A stretch of DNA of 64,000 nt from an uncultured Roseibium sp. (GCF_963669205.1 NZ_OY769915.1:5554001-5618000), one strand, 5' to 3'; positions 1-8,757 are shown, counted from the stretch's first letter. Notes: generated from the letters alone by a model not told the origin. A program made the numbers and translations.

Positions 1-156
1 CTCGATGCGAAATTCGACGTGGACGAACTCAACCAGACGCTGATCATCGACGGTGTCTGCCAGATCCGTGAATCCAAGAGCCCCGCGCTCATCAAGGAAA
101 TGCTGGTGGCATACCTGCCGGAGAAAATACGCGCCGAACTGGTTGAGGCGGCTTAA
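1..156 (+). CDS. motA: Flagellar motor stator protein MotA, C-terminal fragment
   Basis: An open frame enters from the left edge and ends with TAA at 154-156, giving 51 residues that finish KIRAELVEAA. The fragment carries the pattern IDGVCQIRESKSPALIKEML, which matches the last cytoplasmic helix of MotA/TolQ/ExbB-type stator proteins, where a short helix is followed by 'I.eg..p..i...L..yL'. MotA forms the 5:2 stator with MotB and couples ion flow to flagellar rotation. motB follows after 26 bp on the same strand, which is the usual motAB order and supports the call. The start and the membrane segments lie outside the window, so this is a partial gene. Confidence 0.8.
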   Translation, partial: LDAKFDVDELNQTLIIDGVCQIRESKSPALIKEMLVAYLPEKIRAELVEAA

Positions 157-182
157 CGGGCTAATCGAACGGACAGAAGCGC

Positions 183-1037
183 ATGGCAAGGAAAAAGCAG
201 CAAGGCGGCGGCGGAGCTCCAGACTGGCTGGTTACCTTTGCCGATCTGATGTCGCTTCTCGTGTGTTTCTTCGTCCTGATCATCTCGTTTTCCATTCAGG
301 ACAAGGAGAAACTGCAGGTCGTCGCCGGTTCGATGCGCGAAGCATTCGGGGTCAAGGAAACCTCGCGCCGCACCGGCATCATCGAGGTCGAAGGCATTCC
401 CATCCGCCAATACATGAAGGACATCAGCCAGGTCGAACAGGAAAACGATTCCGACTTCTCCCAGGAGCGGCACGAAAAACGCCGCAAGCAGGGGCCGGAA
501 GCCAACACGCATGACACGCTGGAAGCCGATATCGAGAAGCCCCGCCAGTTCGCGACCGCAGCGGCTTCATTGCGCCAGGCCTGGCAGGAAATGCCGGAAA
601 TAACCGAGGTCTCGAGCAACATCATTCTGGAGGAGACCGAGGAAGGCCTGAACATCATGCTGGTTGACCAGGACGGCCGATCGATGTTCCGGGAAGGCTC
701 CAAATATCCTTACGAAACGACACGGCGGCTGATCGCCAAGATGGCGCCGGTGCTGGCGCGCATGCCCAATCGGGTCGAGATCACCGGGCACACCACGGCG
801 GGCCAGCAGACCAGCGACCCGAGCTACACCGGCTGGGACCTGTCGAGCGAACGCGCCAACGTCGCCCGCCAGATCCTGGCCGAATATGGTGTGCCCGAAG
901 ACCAGTTCTTTGCTGTCGTCGGAAAGGCGGACACCGAACCGCTCTTTCCCAACGACCCGTATCTTGCCGCGAACCGCCGCATCGGCATCCTTCTGAAGGC
1001 CGAAGAACCCCCGGTCCCCCCCGGCCACAAGCTTTGA
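183..1037 (+). CDS. motB: Flagellar motor stator protein MotB
   Basis: 284 residues. One transmembrane helix lies at about residues 15-40 and carries the ion-channel aspartate D21 within WLVTFADLMSLLVCFFVLI, the hallmark of MotB. A charged, probably flexible linker follows (about 45-190). The C-terminal OmpA-like peptidoglycan-binding domain (about 190-275) contains ITGHT..., the SSERANVARQIL helix and the NRRIGILL end. MotB anchors the stator to the cell wall and forms the proton channel with MotA. The gene sits 26 bp after motA, so they are probably cotranscribed. The linker is rich in Glu, Arg and Lys. Length and architecture are ordinary for alphaproteobacterial MotB. Confidence 0.93.
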   Translation: MARKKQQGGGGAPDWLVTFADLMSLLVCFFVLIISFSIQDKEKLQVVAGSMREAFGVKETSRRTGIIEVEGIPIRQYMKDISQVEQENDSDFSQERHEKRRKQGPEANTHDTLEADIEKPRQFATAAASLRQAWQEMPEITEVSSNIILEETEEGLNIMLVDQDGRSMFREGSKYPYETTRRLIAKMAPVLARMPNRVEITGHTTAGQQTSDPSYTGWDLSSERANVARQILAEYGVPEDQFFAVVGKADTEPLFPNDPYLAANRRIGILLKAEEPPVPPGHKL

Positions 1038-1686
1038 GCTTCCCAAGGCCCTGACCTGTCCTCCCGTTCATTCGTCCGCCTGGCGAGATTGAGTGCGCGC
1101 TTCCGTCAGCTTTGAGGCTCACCGGCCCCGGGTCGGGCATTGTTTGCCTGCCTTTAGCCGCTTCAATCCACGGCCTGATTCCGAGGAAGAGGCTCAAATA
1201 CCGGGACAAAGACGGTGACCGTCGATACTATCCGACCGCCACGGTGTTACCCCGGACAAGCGTCAGCGCAGATCCGGGGCCTACGCGACTGCCGGCTTGC
1301 CCCATGGGTTGATCCTGTTCGCTTCTCCGCGTCCCTACGGAAGCTCTGGAAACGAGCCGGTCCCGGATCTCCGCTGCGTTTCAGCCGGAATGACAAGCTC
1401 ATAGGCTGGGATCGCCTCGCTAGGGTCTGTTGAGGTTCAGCGCGTCTTCGTTATCCCGGCGAAGGACAACATATCAGCCGGAACAGGAGGTACAGACGCG
1501 AGCAGTATTGAACTGTTCCTCCCGGCACATCGCAGCCCCCGGCCAGTAATCACAACGGCCCGCATCCATCCGCGGTTTTGCTGAGACAGGAAGCGGCATG
1601 TCCGCATCATGTGGCGAATTGAACAGTCTTTGACCAGGAAAACCGAACGATTTTTATTTTCCGGTCAGAAATGACGAGGTACAAGA
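1038..1686. other. Noncoding region with a diverged repeat relic
   Basis: 649 bp with no supportable gene; the short open frames lack ribosome sites and resemble repeat sequence. Positions 1371-1417 match, in inverse orientation, the inner left part of the 291-bp MITE described at 8938-9228. The last ~80 bp become AT-richer and should hold the promoter of the autotransporter gene, but I cannot define -35/-10 boxes confidently. Confidence 0.6.
1371..1417 (-). repeat. Diverged fragment of the 291-bp MITE family
   Basis: The reverse complement reads AGGCGATCCCAGCCTATGAG followed by CTTGTCATTCCGGCTGAAAC. It matches 8974-9020 with only a few substitutions. No terminal inverted repeats are visible here, so this is a relic or a related element, not a complete copy. 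Confidence 0.65.
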
Positions 1687-3900
1687 ATGGTGTGTGGGGG
1701 ACGTCCGATTCGAGAGACGTCCGGAATGTCGACCTTATCCCGTCAGCTTCTGCTGAGCACCGTTTCCACCGGTGCCCTTGTTCTGGCCCTGACCTCACCA
1801 CCTGCGCGCGCCGACGAAATTGTCGTCGACGGACCCGAAACCACCACCCAAGCCATAAACGGCCTCCCTTATGATTCGATCGTCATCACCGGGGACGGCA
1901 GCATCACCACGGACGTTTTCCAGGAGCGGGGTGTCTACAGCCAGGGCGATGGCCACTCGATTGTCAACAACGGCAGCATTCTTACGACCGGAGACGAGTC
2001 ACAGGGAATCAGGAGCATTGGCTCTAACGTTACAATCCTCAATACCGGCGACATCCGGACAACTCAGATCGACTCGATTGCGATCATCAGTTTGGGCAAC
2101 GACTCAACTATCGCCAACAGCGGCGCCATCCGGACCGAGGGGAACTATTCAATCGCGATCTTTAGCACCGGATCCGATGTCACGATCACCAACAGCGGTG
2201 AAATCAGAACGGAAGGACAGACTGCGTACGGAATTTACAACAGCGGCGACAATACCACCGTCGTCAATAGCGGTGACATCCGGACGAACGGGCGCTTCTC
2301 CCACGGGATTCTTAACGAAGTTGGAAACGAATCCAGGGTCACGAACAGTGGCGATATCCTCACGACCGGGGCCGACGCCCATGGAATTTTCAATAGCAGA
2401 AACAACCTTGCGCTGATCACCAACAGTGGTGACATCCGAACGACAGGAGACGATGCGTACGGGATTATGAACTATTATGGGTATGACGCGCGTATCACCA
2501 ACAGCGGCAATATTCGAACAACGGGGGATGATGCTCCCGGCTTCTTCAGCTATTACTCAAGCGGTACAGAATTCACCAACAGCGGCGTGATGATCAGCGA
2601 AAGAAGCTTGGCGATCCATGTCGCTGACGGTTCGGACGGAAGCACTGTCAATCTGAACGTCCCCTCCTTTCTCGGCGGAGCCATCACCTTCGAATCCGAG
2701 ACGACGCTCAACATCAGCACCGGAGCCTCGCATTCGGTCCTGTGGCAGTTGCCGACAACGGATGTCGCGGGCGGTCAGGCAAATGTCTCCGGTCCCGTCC
2801 CCTGGTTCTACGACACGGCGACCGGCCAGTTCGCCACCTTCGATCCGACCGGCCTCACCGCCAGCTTCAACCAGATGGCCAACACCGCCAACATGCTCGG
2901 GCGTCTCGGGCGCTACGGCCTCCGGCAGGCCGGCCGCGGCCGATCTGCGGAGGCCGCTGCGCTGGCCTATGGCGAGGACGGAACACAATCTTCCGAAAGC
3001 TTCGACGTGCTGCTGGCGACCAATTCCGGGCCGGACGCAGCTTATGGCCTCAAGACCGGGTCTTTCTGGCTCACCGGCTTCGGCGGCGGGGCCAATTACG
3101 ATGGCGATGAGACGGTCCTCGATCACAGCATCGACCAGATCGGGGCGGCCCTCGGCTATGCCTGGCACCAGTCGCCCGGCATGCGCCTTGGTGTCATGGC
3201 AGGTTACATGAACGGCTCCATCACCGCGACAAGCACCTGGGCAGATTCACAGGATATCAGCAGCAACGGTGTTTTTGCCGGGGTCCATGGCGACCGGCGC
3301 TTCGGGCCGGTCAGCCTCGGCCTCGGGCTTGCCGGCGGCTGGAAGACCAGTGACAGCAGCCGCTTCGTCAACGACAACACGGCGCTGACCGGCGGTCTCA
3401 CCCTTGGCGAAAGCACCGCCGACGCCTCCTATGACAGTTGGTTCGTGACCCCGAAAGCCGCGCTCTCCGCCGATATTGCCCTCGGGCGGACCGGTATCAT
3501 TCTCACCCCGTCTGTACGCGGGCGCTATGCCCTGCAGCAGACAGGCAGCTACACCGAAACCGGCTCCGCCGCAAATGCCACTGTCGACAGCCATACGTTC
3601 GGGGTTCTGGAAGGCGACTTTGAACTCGCCCTTTCCAGAAGCTTCCAGCTTGTGACGGTCACGGGCCGCGCGGGTTATCTGGTGCGCAGTTCCACCGGCG
3701 ATGATGATGTGCCGGTGACGCTGCTCGGCATCACCAATTCCATCGGACTTGGCGCAACGGATCGCTCGGCTGCCTATCTCGGGGCGGCGCTGGATCTGAA
3801 CCTCGGCCCGCAGGCCAGCTTTACCCTCGACGGTCAGGGCTACATGTCCGATGACATCGACGCCCTGGAGGGCATGGCGCGGTTTGCGATCAGGTTTTGA
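1687..3900 (+). CDS. Autotransporter (type Va) with NSG-repeat passenger
   Basis: 737 residues. An N-terminal signal sequence (hydrophobic LLLSTVSTGALVLAL, cleavage near ARA-DE) is followed by a passenger of imperfect ~24-residue repeats of the form 'ITNSGDIRTTGDDAYGI', typical of beta-helix passengers. From about residue 440 to the end is an autotransporter beta-barrel domain ending in MARFAIRF, with the terminal Phe needed for BAM recognition. The protein should be displayed at the outer membrane. The start at 1687 has a good ribosome site (GAGG, 7 bp upstream). An internal ATG at 1726 (MSTLSRQLL) would give a more usual signal peptide, so the start is uncertain. The passenger part is less GC-rich than the barrel. 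The function of the passenger is unknown. Confidence 0.88.
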   Translation: MVCGGRPIRETSGMSTLSRQLLLSTVSTGALVLALTSPPARADEIVVDGPETTTQAINGLPYDSIVITGDGSITTDVFQERGVYSQGDGHSIVNNGSILTTGDESQGIRSIGSNVTILNTGDIRTTQIDSIAIISLGNDSTIANSGAIRTEGNYSIAIFSTGSDVTITNSGEIRTEGQTAYGIYNSGDNTTVVNSGDIRTNGRFSHGILNEVGNESRVTNSGDILTTGADAHGIFNSRNNLALITNSGDIRTTGDDAYGIMNYYGYDARITNSGNIRTTGDDAPGFFSYYSSGTEFTNSGVMISERSLAIHVADGSDGSTVNLNVPSFLGGAITFESETTLNISTGASHSVLWQLPTTDVAGGQANVSGPVPWFYDTATGQFATFDPTGLTASFNQMANTANMLGRLGRYGLRQAGRGRSAEAAALAYGEDGTQSSESFDVLLATNSGPDAAYGLKTGSFWLTGFGGGANYDGDETVLDHSIDQIGAALGYAWHQSPGMRLGVMAGYMNGSITATSTWADSQDISSNGVFAGVHGDRRFGPVSLGLGLAGGWKTSDSSRFVNDNTALTGGLTLGESTADASYDSWFVTPKAALSADIALGRTGIILTPSVRGRYALQQTGSYTETGSAANATVDSHTFGVLEGDFELALSRSFQLVTVTGRAGYLVRSSTGDDDVPVTLLGITNSIGLGATDRSAAYLGAALDLNLGPQASFTLDGQGYMSDDIDALEGMARFAIRF

Positions 3901-3917
3901 TGACGATTGCGCGCCCT

Positions 3918-3989
3918 GCGCCGTCCCGGACCTGATCCGGGACCTGAACAGCAACTGGCAGGAGGCCCCGGCTCAGGGCCGGGGCGGCG
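3918..3989 (+). repeat. Palindromic repeat family A, copy 1
   Basis: About 72 bp built from two imperfect palindromes: CCCGGACCTGATCCGGG and, ~25 bp later, CCCCGGCTCAGGGCCGGGG. Further copies occur at 5346-5416, 5463-5534 and, inverted, 30029-30100. The pattern resembles REP/BIME elements: intergenic, able to fold, and well conserved between copies. Confidence 0.85.
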
Positions 3990-4000
3990 CTCAGGATCGC

Positions 4001-4027
4001 ATGGCGCGCTTCGCGATCCGGCTTTAA
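4001..4027 (+). repeat. Duplicated 3' end of the autotransporter gene
   Basis: These 27 bp read as MARFAIRL plus TAA. The true gene end at 3874-3900 reads MARFAIRF plus TGA. 22 of 27 bases agree, and most differences are synonymous. The two copies are separated by repeat A copy 1. The second copy is out of frame with the gene and has no upstream coding sequence. Confidence 0.75.
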
Positions 4028-4070
4028 GCGGAAGCTGCGGGGCGGCAGAGAATAACGTGGGAGATGAACA

Positions 4071-5261
4071 ATGACCGAATTCCGGGACAACACCACGCTC
4101 GAAGCCGGATCTCAACCGGCTGACGAACCTGAAACCGCGCCATCTGCCAGTGACGGAAGCGACGGTGCGAAATCCGCGGACCTGCAGCAGGAAAAGCCGG
4201 AGATTTCCTGTTCATCAGGTCTCTCGAACTGGCTGCTCAGGAACAATTGCTCCATCGTCTTCACATCCTACCAGACCGGCCAGGTTTTTTTTGTCGGCGT
4301 CATGCCGAACGGCTCGCTGTCGTTTCACCAGCGCAACTTTCAACGCGCCATGGGCCTTTGGACCGATCCGGCAGCACAGAGCCTCTACCTGAGTTCGCTT
4401 TATCAGCTCTGGCGTTTTGAAAACATGTTGCAGCCCGGCGAGATCGCCAACGCGAATCACGACAGGTGCTACATTCCGAGGCAGTCATTCGTCACCGGGG
4501 ACGTGGACGCGCATGACGTGGGCGTCGACGCCGATGGCCGGATCGTTTTCGTGAACACGTCCTATTCCTGCCTCGCGATCCCGGACCCCATCTATTCCTT
4601 CCGCCCGCTTTGGAAACCGCCCTTCATTTCCAAACTGGTTGCCGAAGACCGGTGTCACCTCAACGGTCTCGCCATGGAGGCAGGCCAGCCGAGATATGTC
4701 ACCGCCGTTTGCCGTTCCGACGTCCTCAACGGGTGGCGGGACCGGCGTGCCGAAGGCGGTATGATCATGGACGTCTCCAACGACACCGTGCTGACCGAGA
4801 ACCTCTCGATGCCGCATTCCCCGCGGCTATACGAGAACCAGCTCTACGTCCTCGATTCCGGCCGGGGCAACCTGTGCCGGGTCGACCGAAGCGCCGGGAC
4901 ATTCGAACCGGTTGCTTTCTGCCCCGGCTTCCTGCGCGGACTTGCCTTCCAGAACGGCCACGCCATCGTTGGTCTTTCCCTCCCCCGCGACCGGTCGTTT
5001 TCCGGATTGGAACTCGACGGGGCACTGACCGAAAAGGATGCAGATCCCTGGTGCGGTATTCAGATCGTCGATCTGAAATCCGGAGGCATTGTCGAATGGA
5101 TCCGCCTGTCGGGCGGTACCCGCGAGCTCTTTGATGTTGCGGTTCTGCAGAATACCCGTTGCCCGATGGCGCTTGGTTTCGTCGGGGACGACATCAGAAG
5201 AACGATCCGCTTCGGCGAGGAATTCGCCGAGTTGAAAAGGCCGGACCAGCGAGACCGGTGA
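4071..5261 (+). CDS. TIGR03032/DUF4915-family protein of unknown function
   Basis: 396 residues. The first ~45 residues are acidic and low-complexity (many Glu, Ala, Ser and Asp), probably disordered. The rest looks like a beta-propeller-type repeat protein. Recognisable family segments are NCSIVFTSYQTGQVFFVG, HDVGVDADGRIVFVNT, CHLNGLAM, PRYVTAVCRSDVLNGWRD, MPHSPRLYENQLYVLDSGRG and FCPGFLRGLAF, as I recall them for TIGR03032 proteins. No signal peptide is evident. The family's biochemical role is unknown; members often lie near tetratricopeptide, glycan or secreted-protein genes. The gene follows the autotransporter on the same strand after 170 bp containing a repeat, so an operon is not certain. 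Confidence 0.75.
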   Translation: MTEFRDNTTLEAGSQPADEPETAPSASDGSDGAKSADLQQEKPEISCSSGLSNWLLRNNCSIVFTSYQTGQVFFVGVMPNGSLSFHQRNFQRAMGLWTDPAAQSLYLSSLYQLWRFENMLQPGEIANANHDRCYIPRQSFVTGDVDAHDVGVDADGRIVFVNTSYSCLAIPDPIYSFRPLWKPPFISKLVAEDRCHLNGLAMEAGQPRYVTAVCRSDVLNGWRDRRAEGGMIMDVSNDTVLTENLSMPHSPRLYENQLYVLDSGRGNLCRVDRSAGTFEPVAFCPGFLRGLAFQNGHAIVGLSLPRDRSFSGLELDGALTEKDADPWCGIQIVDLKSGGIVEWIRLSGGTRELFDVAVLQNTRCPMALGFVGDDIRRTIRFGEEFAELKRPDQRDR

Positions 5262-5345
5262 TCGACCCGGAGCCGGCCTGCACGTCACACCTATCCGGCC
5301 GCCTCCGCTCCTGCGCTGACCGTCGGGATCAAGACCGTGTATCCA

Positions 5346-5416
5346 CGCCGTCCCGGACGTGATCCGGGACCTGAACACGACTGGGAAGGAGGCCCCGGCT
5401 CAAGGCCGGGGCAGCG
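5346..5416 (+). repeat. Palindromic repeat family A, copy 2
   Basis: Same two-palindrome layout as 3918-3989, with small differences (GGACGTGATCCGGG; GGCTCAAGGCCGGGGC). It lies in the 377-bp gap 5262-5638, which holds two such copies and no gene I can support. Confidence 0.85.
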
Positions 5417-5462
5417 AACGATGGACCAACTCAGTCTGAAATTGATGACAGCCGAGCAATCC

Positions 5463-5534
5463 GCGCCGTCCCGAACCTGATCCGGGACCTGAACACGACT
5501 GAACAGGAGGCCCCGGCTCAGGGCCGGGGCGGCG
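5463..5534 (+). repeat. Palindromic repeat family A, copy 3
   Basis: Second copy in the 5262-5638 gap, in direct orientation to copy 2 and ~46 bp after it. It contains GAACCTGATCCGGGAC and CCCCGGCTCAGGGCCGGGG. The region downstream, to the end of the NfeD gene, has no gene. Confidence 0.85.
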
Positions 5535-5638
5535 ATCTGTTCATTGTCCCCTGCTTCGCAATACGATCCTCATCCTGAGGAGCGCGCGCGCGTGCGTCTC
5601 GAAGGATGGGCGGCAACACTTTGCCGTCCGCATCGCCC

Positions 5639-6094
5639 TCACTCGACCTCGGACACCACCAGCCTGGCACCGTCGATGGACTCCACCCGCACCTTGGTTC
5701 CCGCCGGAAGGTCAGGACCGGTAATGCGCCAGATCGTATCGTCGATGGACAGGTTTCCCGCGCCTTCGCTCAGCGGTTTCTGCAGGGTGAATTCCCGCCC
5801 GATATAGCGGCTGCCGCGCTGATTGAGACCGGGGTCGCCTGCCTCGGACGCGAGCTTGCGCATCATCCGCCTGCCGACCAAGAGGCTGACGATCGACAGA
5901 ACCAGGAAAATGCTGACAAGCACCTGCCAGCCCGGATCGAAGATGAGCGCGACAACGCCGACGGCGAGTGCGGACAGCCCGAACCAGAGGAAGATGCTTC
6001 CCGGTGCGACGATCTCCAGACCGAGCAGAAGCAGGCCGAGGACGAACCACGTCCAGGGCCCGAGTGCACTGATCGTATTTTCGATGAGCGTCAC
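5639..6094 (-). CDS. NfeD-family membrane protein
   Basis: 151 residues. Three or four hydrophobic segments fill about residues 10-80 (PWTWFVLGLLLLGLEIVAPG, the FLWFGLSALAVGVVALIF stretch, VLVSIFLVLSIVSLLVG). A C-terminal small beta-barrel (OB-fold) domain follows (about 95-151, GREFTLQKPLSEGAGNLSIDDTIWRITGPDLPAGTKVRVESIDG). This is the short NfeD layout. NfeD proteins partner SPFH/stomatin proteins in membrane microdomain organisation, and the SPFH gene lies immediately upstream with a 4-bp ATGA overlap, implying translational coupling. No protease domain is present. Confidence 0.9.
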   Translation of the reverse strand: MTLIENTISALGPWTWFVLGLLLLGLEIVAPGSIFLWFGLSALAVGVVALIFDPGWQVLVSIFLVLSIVSLLVGRRMMRKLASEAGDPGLNQRGSRYIGREFTLQKPLSEGAGNLSIDDTIWRITGPDLPAGTKVRVESIDGARLVVSEVE

Positions 6095-7083
6095 GAGGGA
6101 TCTCCCTCGGAACGGCCCGTGTTCGGAATGCGGGACGATGTACGGTCATCCTGTGCCTTGTCGCCGAAAGCTTCCTTGGCAATCTCGCCGATCCCGCTCA
6201 GAGCGCCGAGCAGAGACGTGGCTTCCATCGGCAGGATCAGCGTCTTCTGGTTGCGGGAGGTCGCAAGGGCCTGGAACGCCTCGACATACTTGTTGGCGAC
6301 GAAGTAGTTGATCGCCTGGATGTCGCCAGACGCAATGGCGGCACTGACCATCTGCGTTGCCTTGGCCTCGGCCTCCGCTTCCCTCTCGCGGGCTTCCGCG
6401 TCCCGGAAGGCGGATTCGCGCCGGCCTTCCGCCTCGAGGATAAGCGACTGCTTTTCGCCTTCCGCCTGCAGGATCTCCGACTGCCGCTTGCCCTCGGCTT
6501 CAAGAATGGAGGCGCGTTTGTCGCGCTCGGCCTTCATCTGGCGCGCCATGGCATCGACCAGGTCCCGCGGCGGATTGATGTCCTTGATCTCGATACGCGT
6601 GATCTTGACCCCCCAGGGTTCGGCTGCCGCGTCGACGACGCGCAGCACCTTGGCATTGATTTCGTCGCGGTTGGAAAGAAGGCTGTCCAGGTCCATCGAT
6701 CCCATGACCGAGCGGATGTTCGTCATCGTCAGGTTCAGGATCGCATTCTGCAGCCCGAGGACCTCATAGGCGGCACGCGCCGCATCCAGAACCTGATAGA
6801 AGGTCACGCCGTCGGCGGTCACTGTCGCGTTGTCGCGTGTGATGACCTCCTGGGAGGGCACATCGAGAACCTGTTCCATCATGTTCAGCTTTTGGCCGAC
6901 CGTATCGATGAACGGAATGATGAAATTCAGGCCCGGCGACAGCGTCTTGCGGTACTTGCCGAACCGTTCGATCGTGTAGTTGTAGCCCTGAGGAACGGTC
7001 TTGACCCCGGCGAAAAATACCAGGATGACGAGAACCACGAGAGCGATCAGGACAATACTGGCTCCATCGATATCGATTGGCAT
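6091..7083 (-). CDS. SPFH/Band 7 (stomatin, QmcA-like) membrane protein
   Basis: 330 residues. An N-terminal transmembrane anchor (IVLIALVVLVILVFF) precedes the SPFH domain (about 25-190), which shows VPQGYNYTIERFGKYRKTLSPGLNFIIPFID and VTADGVTFYQVLDAARAAYEV. An Ala/Glu-rich coiled coil follows (about 190-265: AEGKRQSEILQAEGEKQSLILEAEG). The protein probably oligomerises in the inner membrane and forms a scaffold with the NfeD partner downstream. The last ~25 residues (KAQDDRTSSRIPNTGRSEGDPS) are polar. The start ATG at 7083 has an AGGAGAAATTC ribosome site. Confidence 0.92.
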   Translation of the reverse strand: MPIDIDGASIVLIALVVLVILVFFAGVKTVPQGYNYTIERFGKYRKTLSPGLNFIIPFIDTVGQKLNMMEQVLDVPSQEVITRDNATVTADGVTFYQVLDAARAAYEVLGLQNAILNLTMTNIRSVMGSMDLDSLLSNRDEINAKVLRVVDAAAEPWGVKITRIEIKDINPPRDLVDAMARQMKAERDKRASILEAEGKRQSEILQAEGEKQSLILEAEGRRESAFRDAEAREREAEAEAKATQMVSAAIASGDIQAINYFVANKYVEAFQALATSRNQKTLILPMEATSLLGALSGIGEIAKEAFGDKAQDDRTSSRIPNTGRSEGDPS

Positions 7084-7212
7084 GAATTTCTCCTGTAGAC
7101 GTCTGGATTTCCGCGGCCACTATGCTCTTTTTGCGTGAGTCGTTCCAGCGCAATTCCGGGTTCGGCGCGGCAGGAACACCACGCTTCCCACCCCTTTTTC
7201 ACCGGTTAAGGC

Positions 7213-7249
7213 GCAAAAAGGATCAACGCGGCCGGTTTGCCGGCCGCGT
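7213..7249 (-). terminator. Rho-independent terminator after hemH
   Basis: A perfect 10-bp stem (ACGCGGCCGG, loop TTTG, CCGGCCGCGT) at 7226-7249. Read on the minus strand, the T-run CCTTTTTGCG follows at about 7214-7219. It lies 52 bp past the hemH stop. On the plus strand a T6 run occurs 17 bp after the stem, too far to be a good terminator. Confidence 0.65.
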
Positions 7250-7300
7250 ACGCTTGAATGGGGTTTTTTGCGGGGGTCTGCCGGGCGTTGGCGGATCGCG

Positions 7301-8380
7301 TCAGAGCCAGCCGCCAAGTTCACGCCTGACGATATGCTCGATCACGTCCATGCCCAGTCCCGTGTCGTTGAGACACGGAATGTGGGTGAAATGCTCACCG
7401 CCGGCTTCCTCGAAGATCTCTCCTACTTCCCCGGCGATTTCCTCGAGTGTCTCCAGGCAGTCGGCAACGAAACCTGGATTCATGACCGCGACCTTGGACA
7501 CGCCGTCCTTGGCCAGTTTTTCGACGGTCTTGTCCGTATAGGGCTGCAGCCATTCTTCGGGTCCGAAACGGGACTGGAATGTCACCCTCAGCTTCTGGTC
7601 GTCCCAGCCAAGCACCTCGCGCATCAGCCGCGTCGTCTTCATGCAGTGGCAATGATACGGGTCGCCGCGTTTGAAATAGGATTGCGGGATACCGTGGTAG
7701 GACGTCAGTACGACGTCGGGTTCGAAGTCGAGCGTGGCAAGGTGCTCCTTCACGGAGTTCGCCAGCGCGGTTACGTAGACCGGATCGTCGTGATAGGGCG
7801 GCACGGTCCGGATGGCAGGTTGCCAGCGCATCTCCAGCAGCGTCTTGCAAACGACATCGTTCACCGTCGCCGTCGTCGTTGCCGAATATTGCGGGTAGAG
7901 CGGAAACACCAGGATCCGGTCGCAGCCTTCCTCCTTGAGTGCCTTCAGCTTGTCGGGAATGGAAGGCTGCCCGTAACGCATCGCCCAGTCCACCTTCAGC
8001 CGGTCGCCCTCACCCGCCATCACCTCGGCCAGTTTGTCGGACTGGCTGCGTGTGATGGTCCTCAGCGGAGATTCGTCTTTCTCGTGGTTCCAGATTTCGT
8101 CATAGGCCTTGCCGGACTTGCCCGGCCGGGTCATCAGAACAATGCCGTAGAGGATCGGATACCAGATTGCCCGCGGCCATTCGATTACGCGTTTGTCGGA
8201 CAGGAACTCGCGCAGATATCGCCGCATCGGCCAGTAGTCGGTCGCGTCGGGGGTGCCGAGATTGACGAGCAGGACACCGACTTTGCCGCTCTTGACGGGC
8301 GGGTGATCCCCCGGCAGATGCAGTTTGCGGAATTCGGCAGCCTTGTCGGTGGCAAGCGGCGCGGTTGGTTGAACGTTCAT
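7301..8380 (-). CDS. hemH: Ferrochelatase
   Basis: 359 residues from ATG 8380 (MNVQPTAPLATDKAAEF). An upstream in-frame start at 8449 would add 23 residues without a clear ribosome site, so I prefer 8380. The enzyme inserts Fe2+ into protoporphyrin IX in the last step of protohaem synthesis. Family features: VGVLLVNLGTPDATDYWPMRRYLREFLSD near the N-terminus, YPILYGIVL, the YPQYSATT segment, and the signature SYHGIPQSYFKRGDPYHCHC carrying the catalytic His. A conserved C-terminal MNPGFVADCLETLEEI follows. Length fits bacterial HemH. The gene appears monocistronic, with a hairpin terminator downstream. Confidence 0.96.
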   Translation of the reverse strand: MNVQPTAPLATDKAAEFRKLHLPGDHPPVKSGKVGVLLVNLGTPDATDYWPMRRYLREFLSDKRVIEWPRAIWYPILYGIVLMTRPGKSGKAYDEIWNHEKDESPLRTITRSQSDKLAEVMAGEGDRLKVDWAMRYGQPSIPDKLKALKEEGCDRILVFPLYPQYSATTTATVNDVVCKTLLEMRWQPAIRTVPPYHDDPVYVTALANSVKEHLATLDFEPDVVLTSYHGIPQSYFKRGDPYHCHCMKTTRLMREVLGWDDQKLRVTFQSRFGPEEWLQPYTDKTVEKLAKDGVSKVAVMNPGFVADCLETLEEIAGEVGEIFEEAGGEHFTHIPCLNDTGLGMDVIEHIVRRELGGWL

Positions 8381-8582
8381 GAGATCGGTATGTCCCTCAG
8401 CGGCGTGTCCTCTGGTGCCATACATAGGCCAACCTAACGTGAAGGCCAATGCGGCATAGCGCTTACGCTGGACAATTGAACCGGATCACATGGAAACAGC
8501 ATCTTGAACCGGCGAACGGCCAAGGGTGTTTAACCTTGTAGCCCGAAATACCGGCTGCCACATGAGTTTCACAAAGTCCGGG

Positions 8583-8619
8583 TCATGCCATGGCTCGACC
8601 GTGGCATCCATGCCGTTGC
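8583..8619 (+). repeat. Short palindromic repeat (uninterrupted copy)
   Basis: The sequence GTCATGCCATGGCTCGACCG continues into TGGCATCCATGCCGTTGC. A second copy is split by the MITE: its left half lies at 8920-8937 and its right half at 9229-9257. This uninterrupted copy shows what the insertion target looked like. Confidence 0.7.
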
Positions 8620-8715
8620 GTTTTTTGCCGAAAGGCTTCACTGTTTTTCAAACGGAGCGGAATGGATTGCCAGATCAAGTCTGGCAATGACGAAGGCAAA
8701 AGCACCGATCCCCAC

Positions 8716-8757
8716 CTTCGTCACGCCGGGCGAACGAAGTGAGATCCGCGGCCGGGG
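8716..8757 (+). repeat. GC-rich dispersed repeat family B, copy 1
   Basis: Core CGGGCGAACGAAGTGAGATC followed by CGCGGCCGGGG. A near-identical copy lies at 28596-28640 (CGGGCGAACGGAGTGAGACC). Both are intergenic. Confidence 0.7.

Noticed and set aside
1112..1433. Small plus-strand frames between motB and the autotransporter
   Set aside because: They include a MITE relic (similar GSPLRFSRNDK peptides arise from other copies) and lack ribosome sites.
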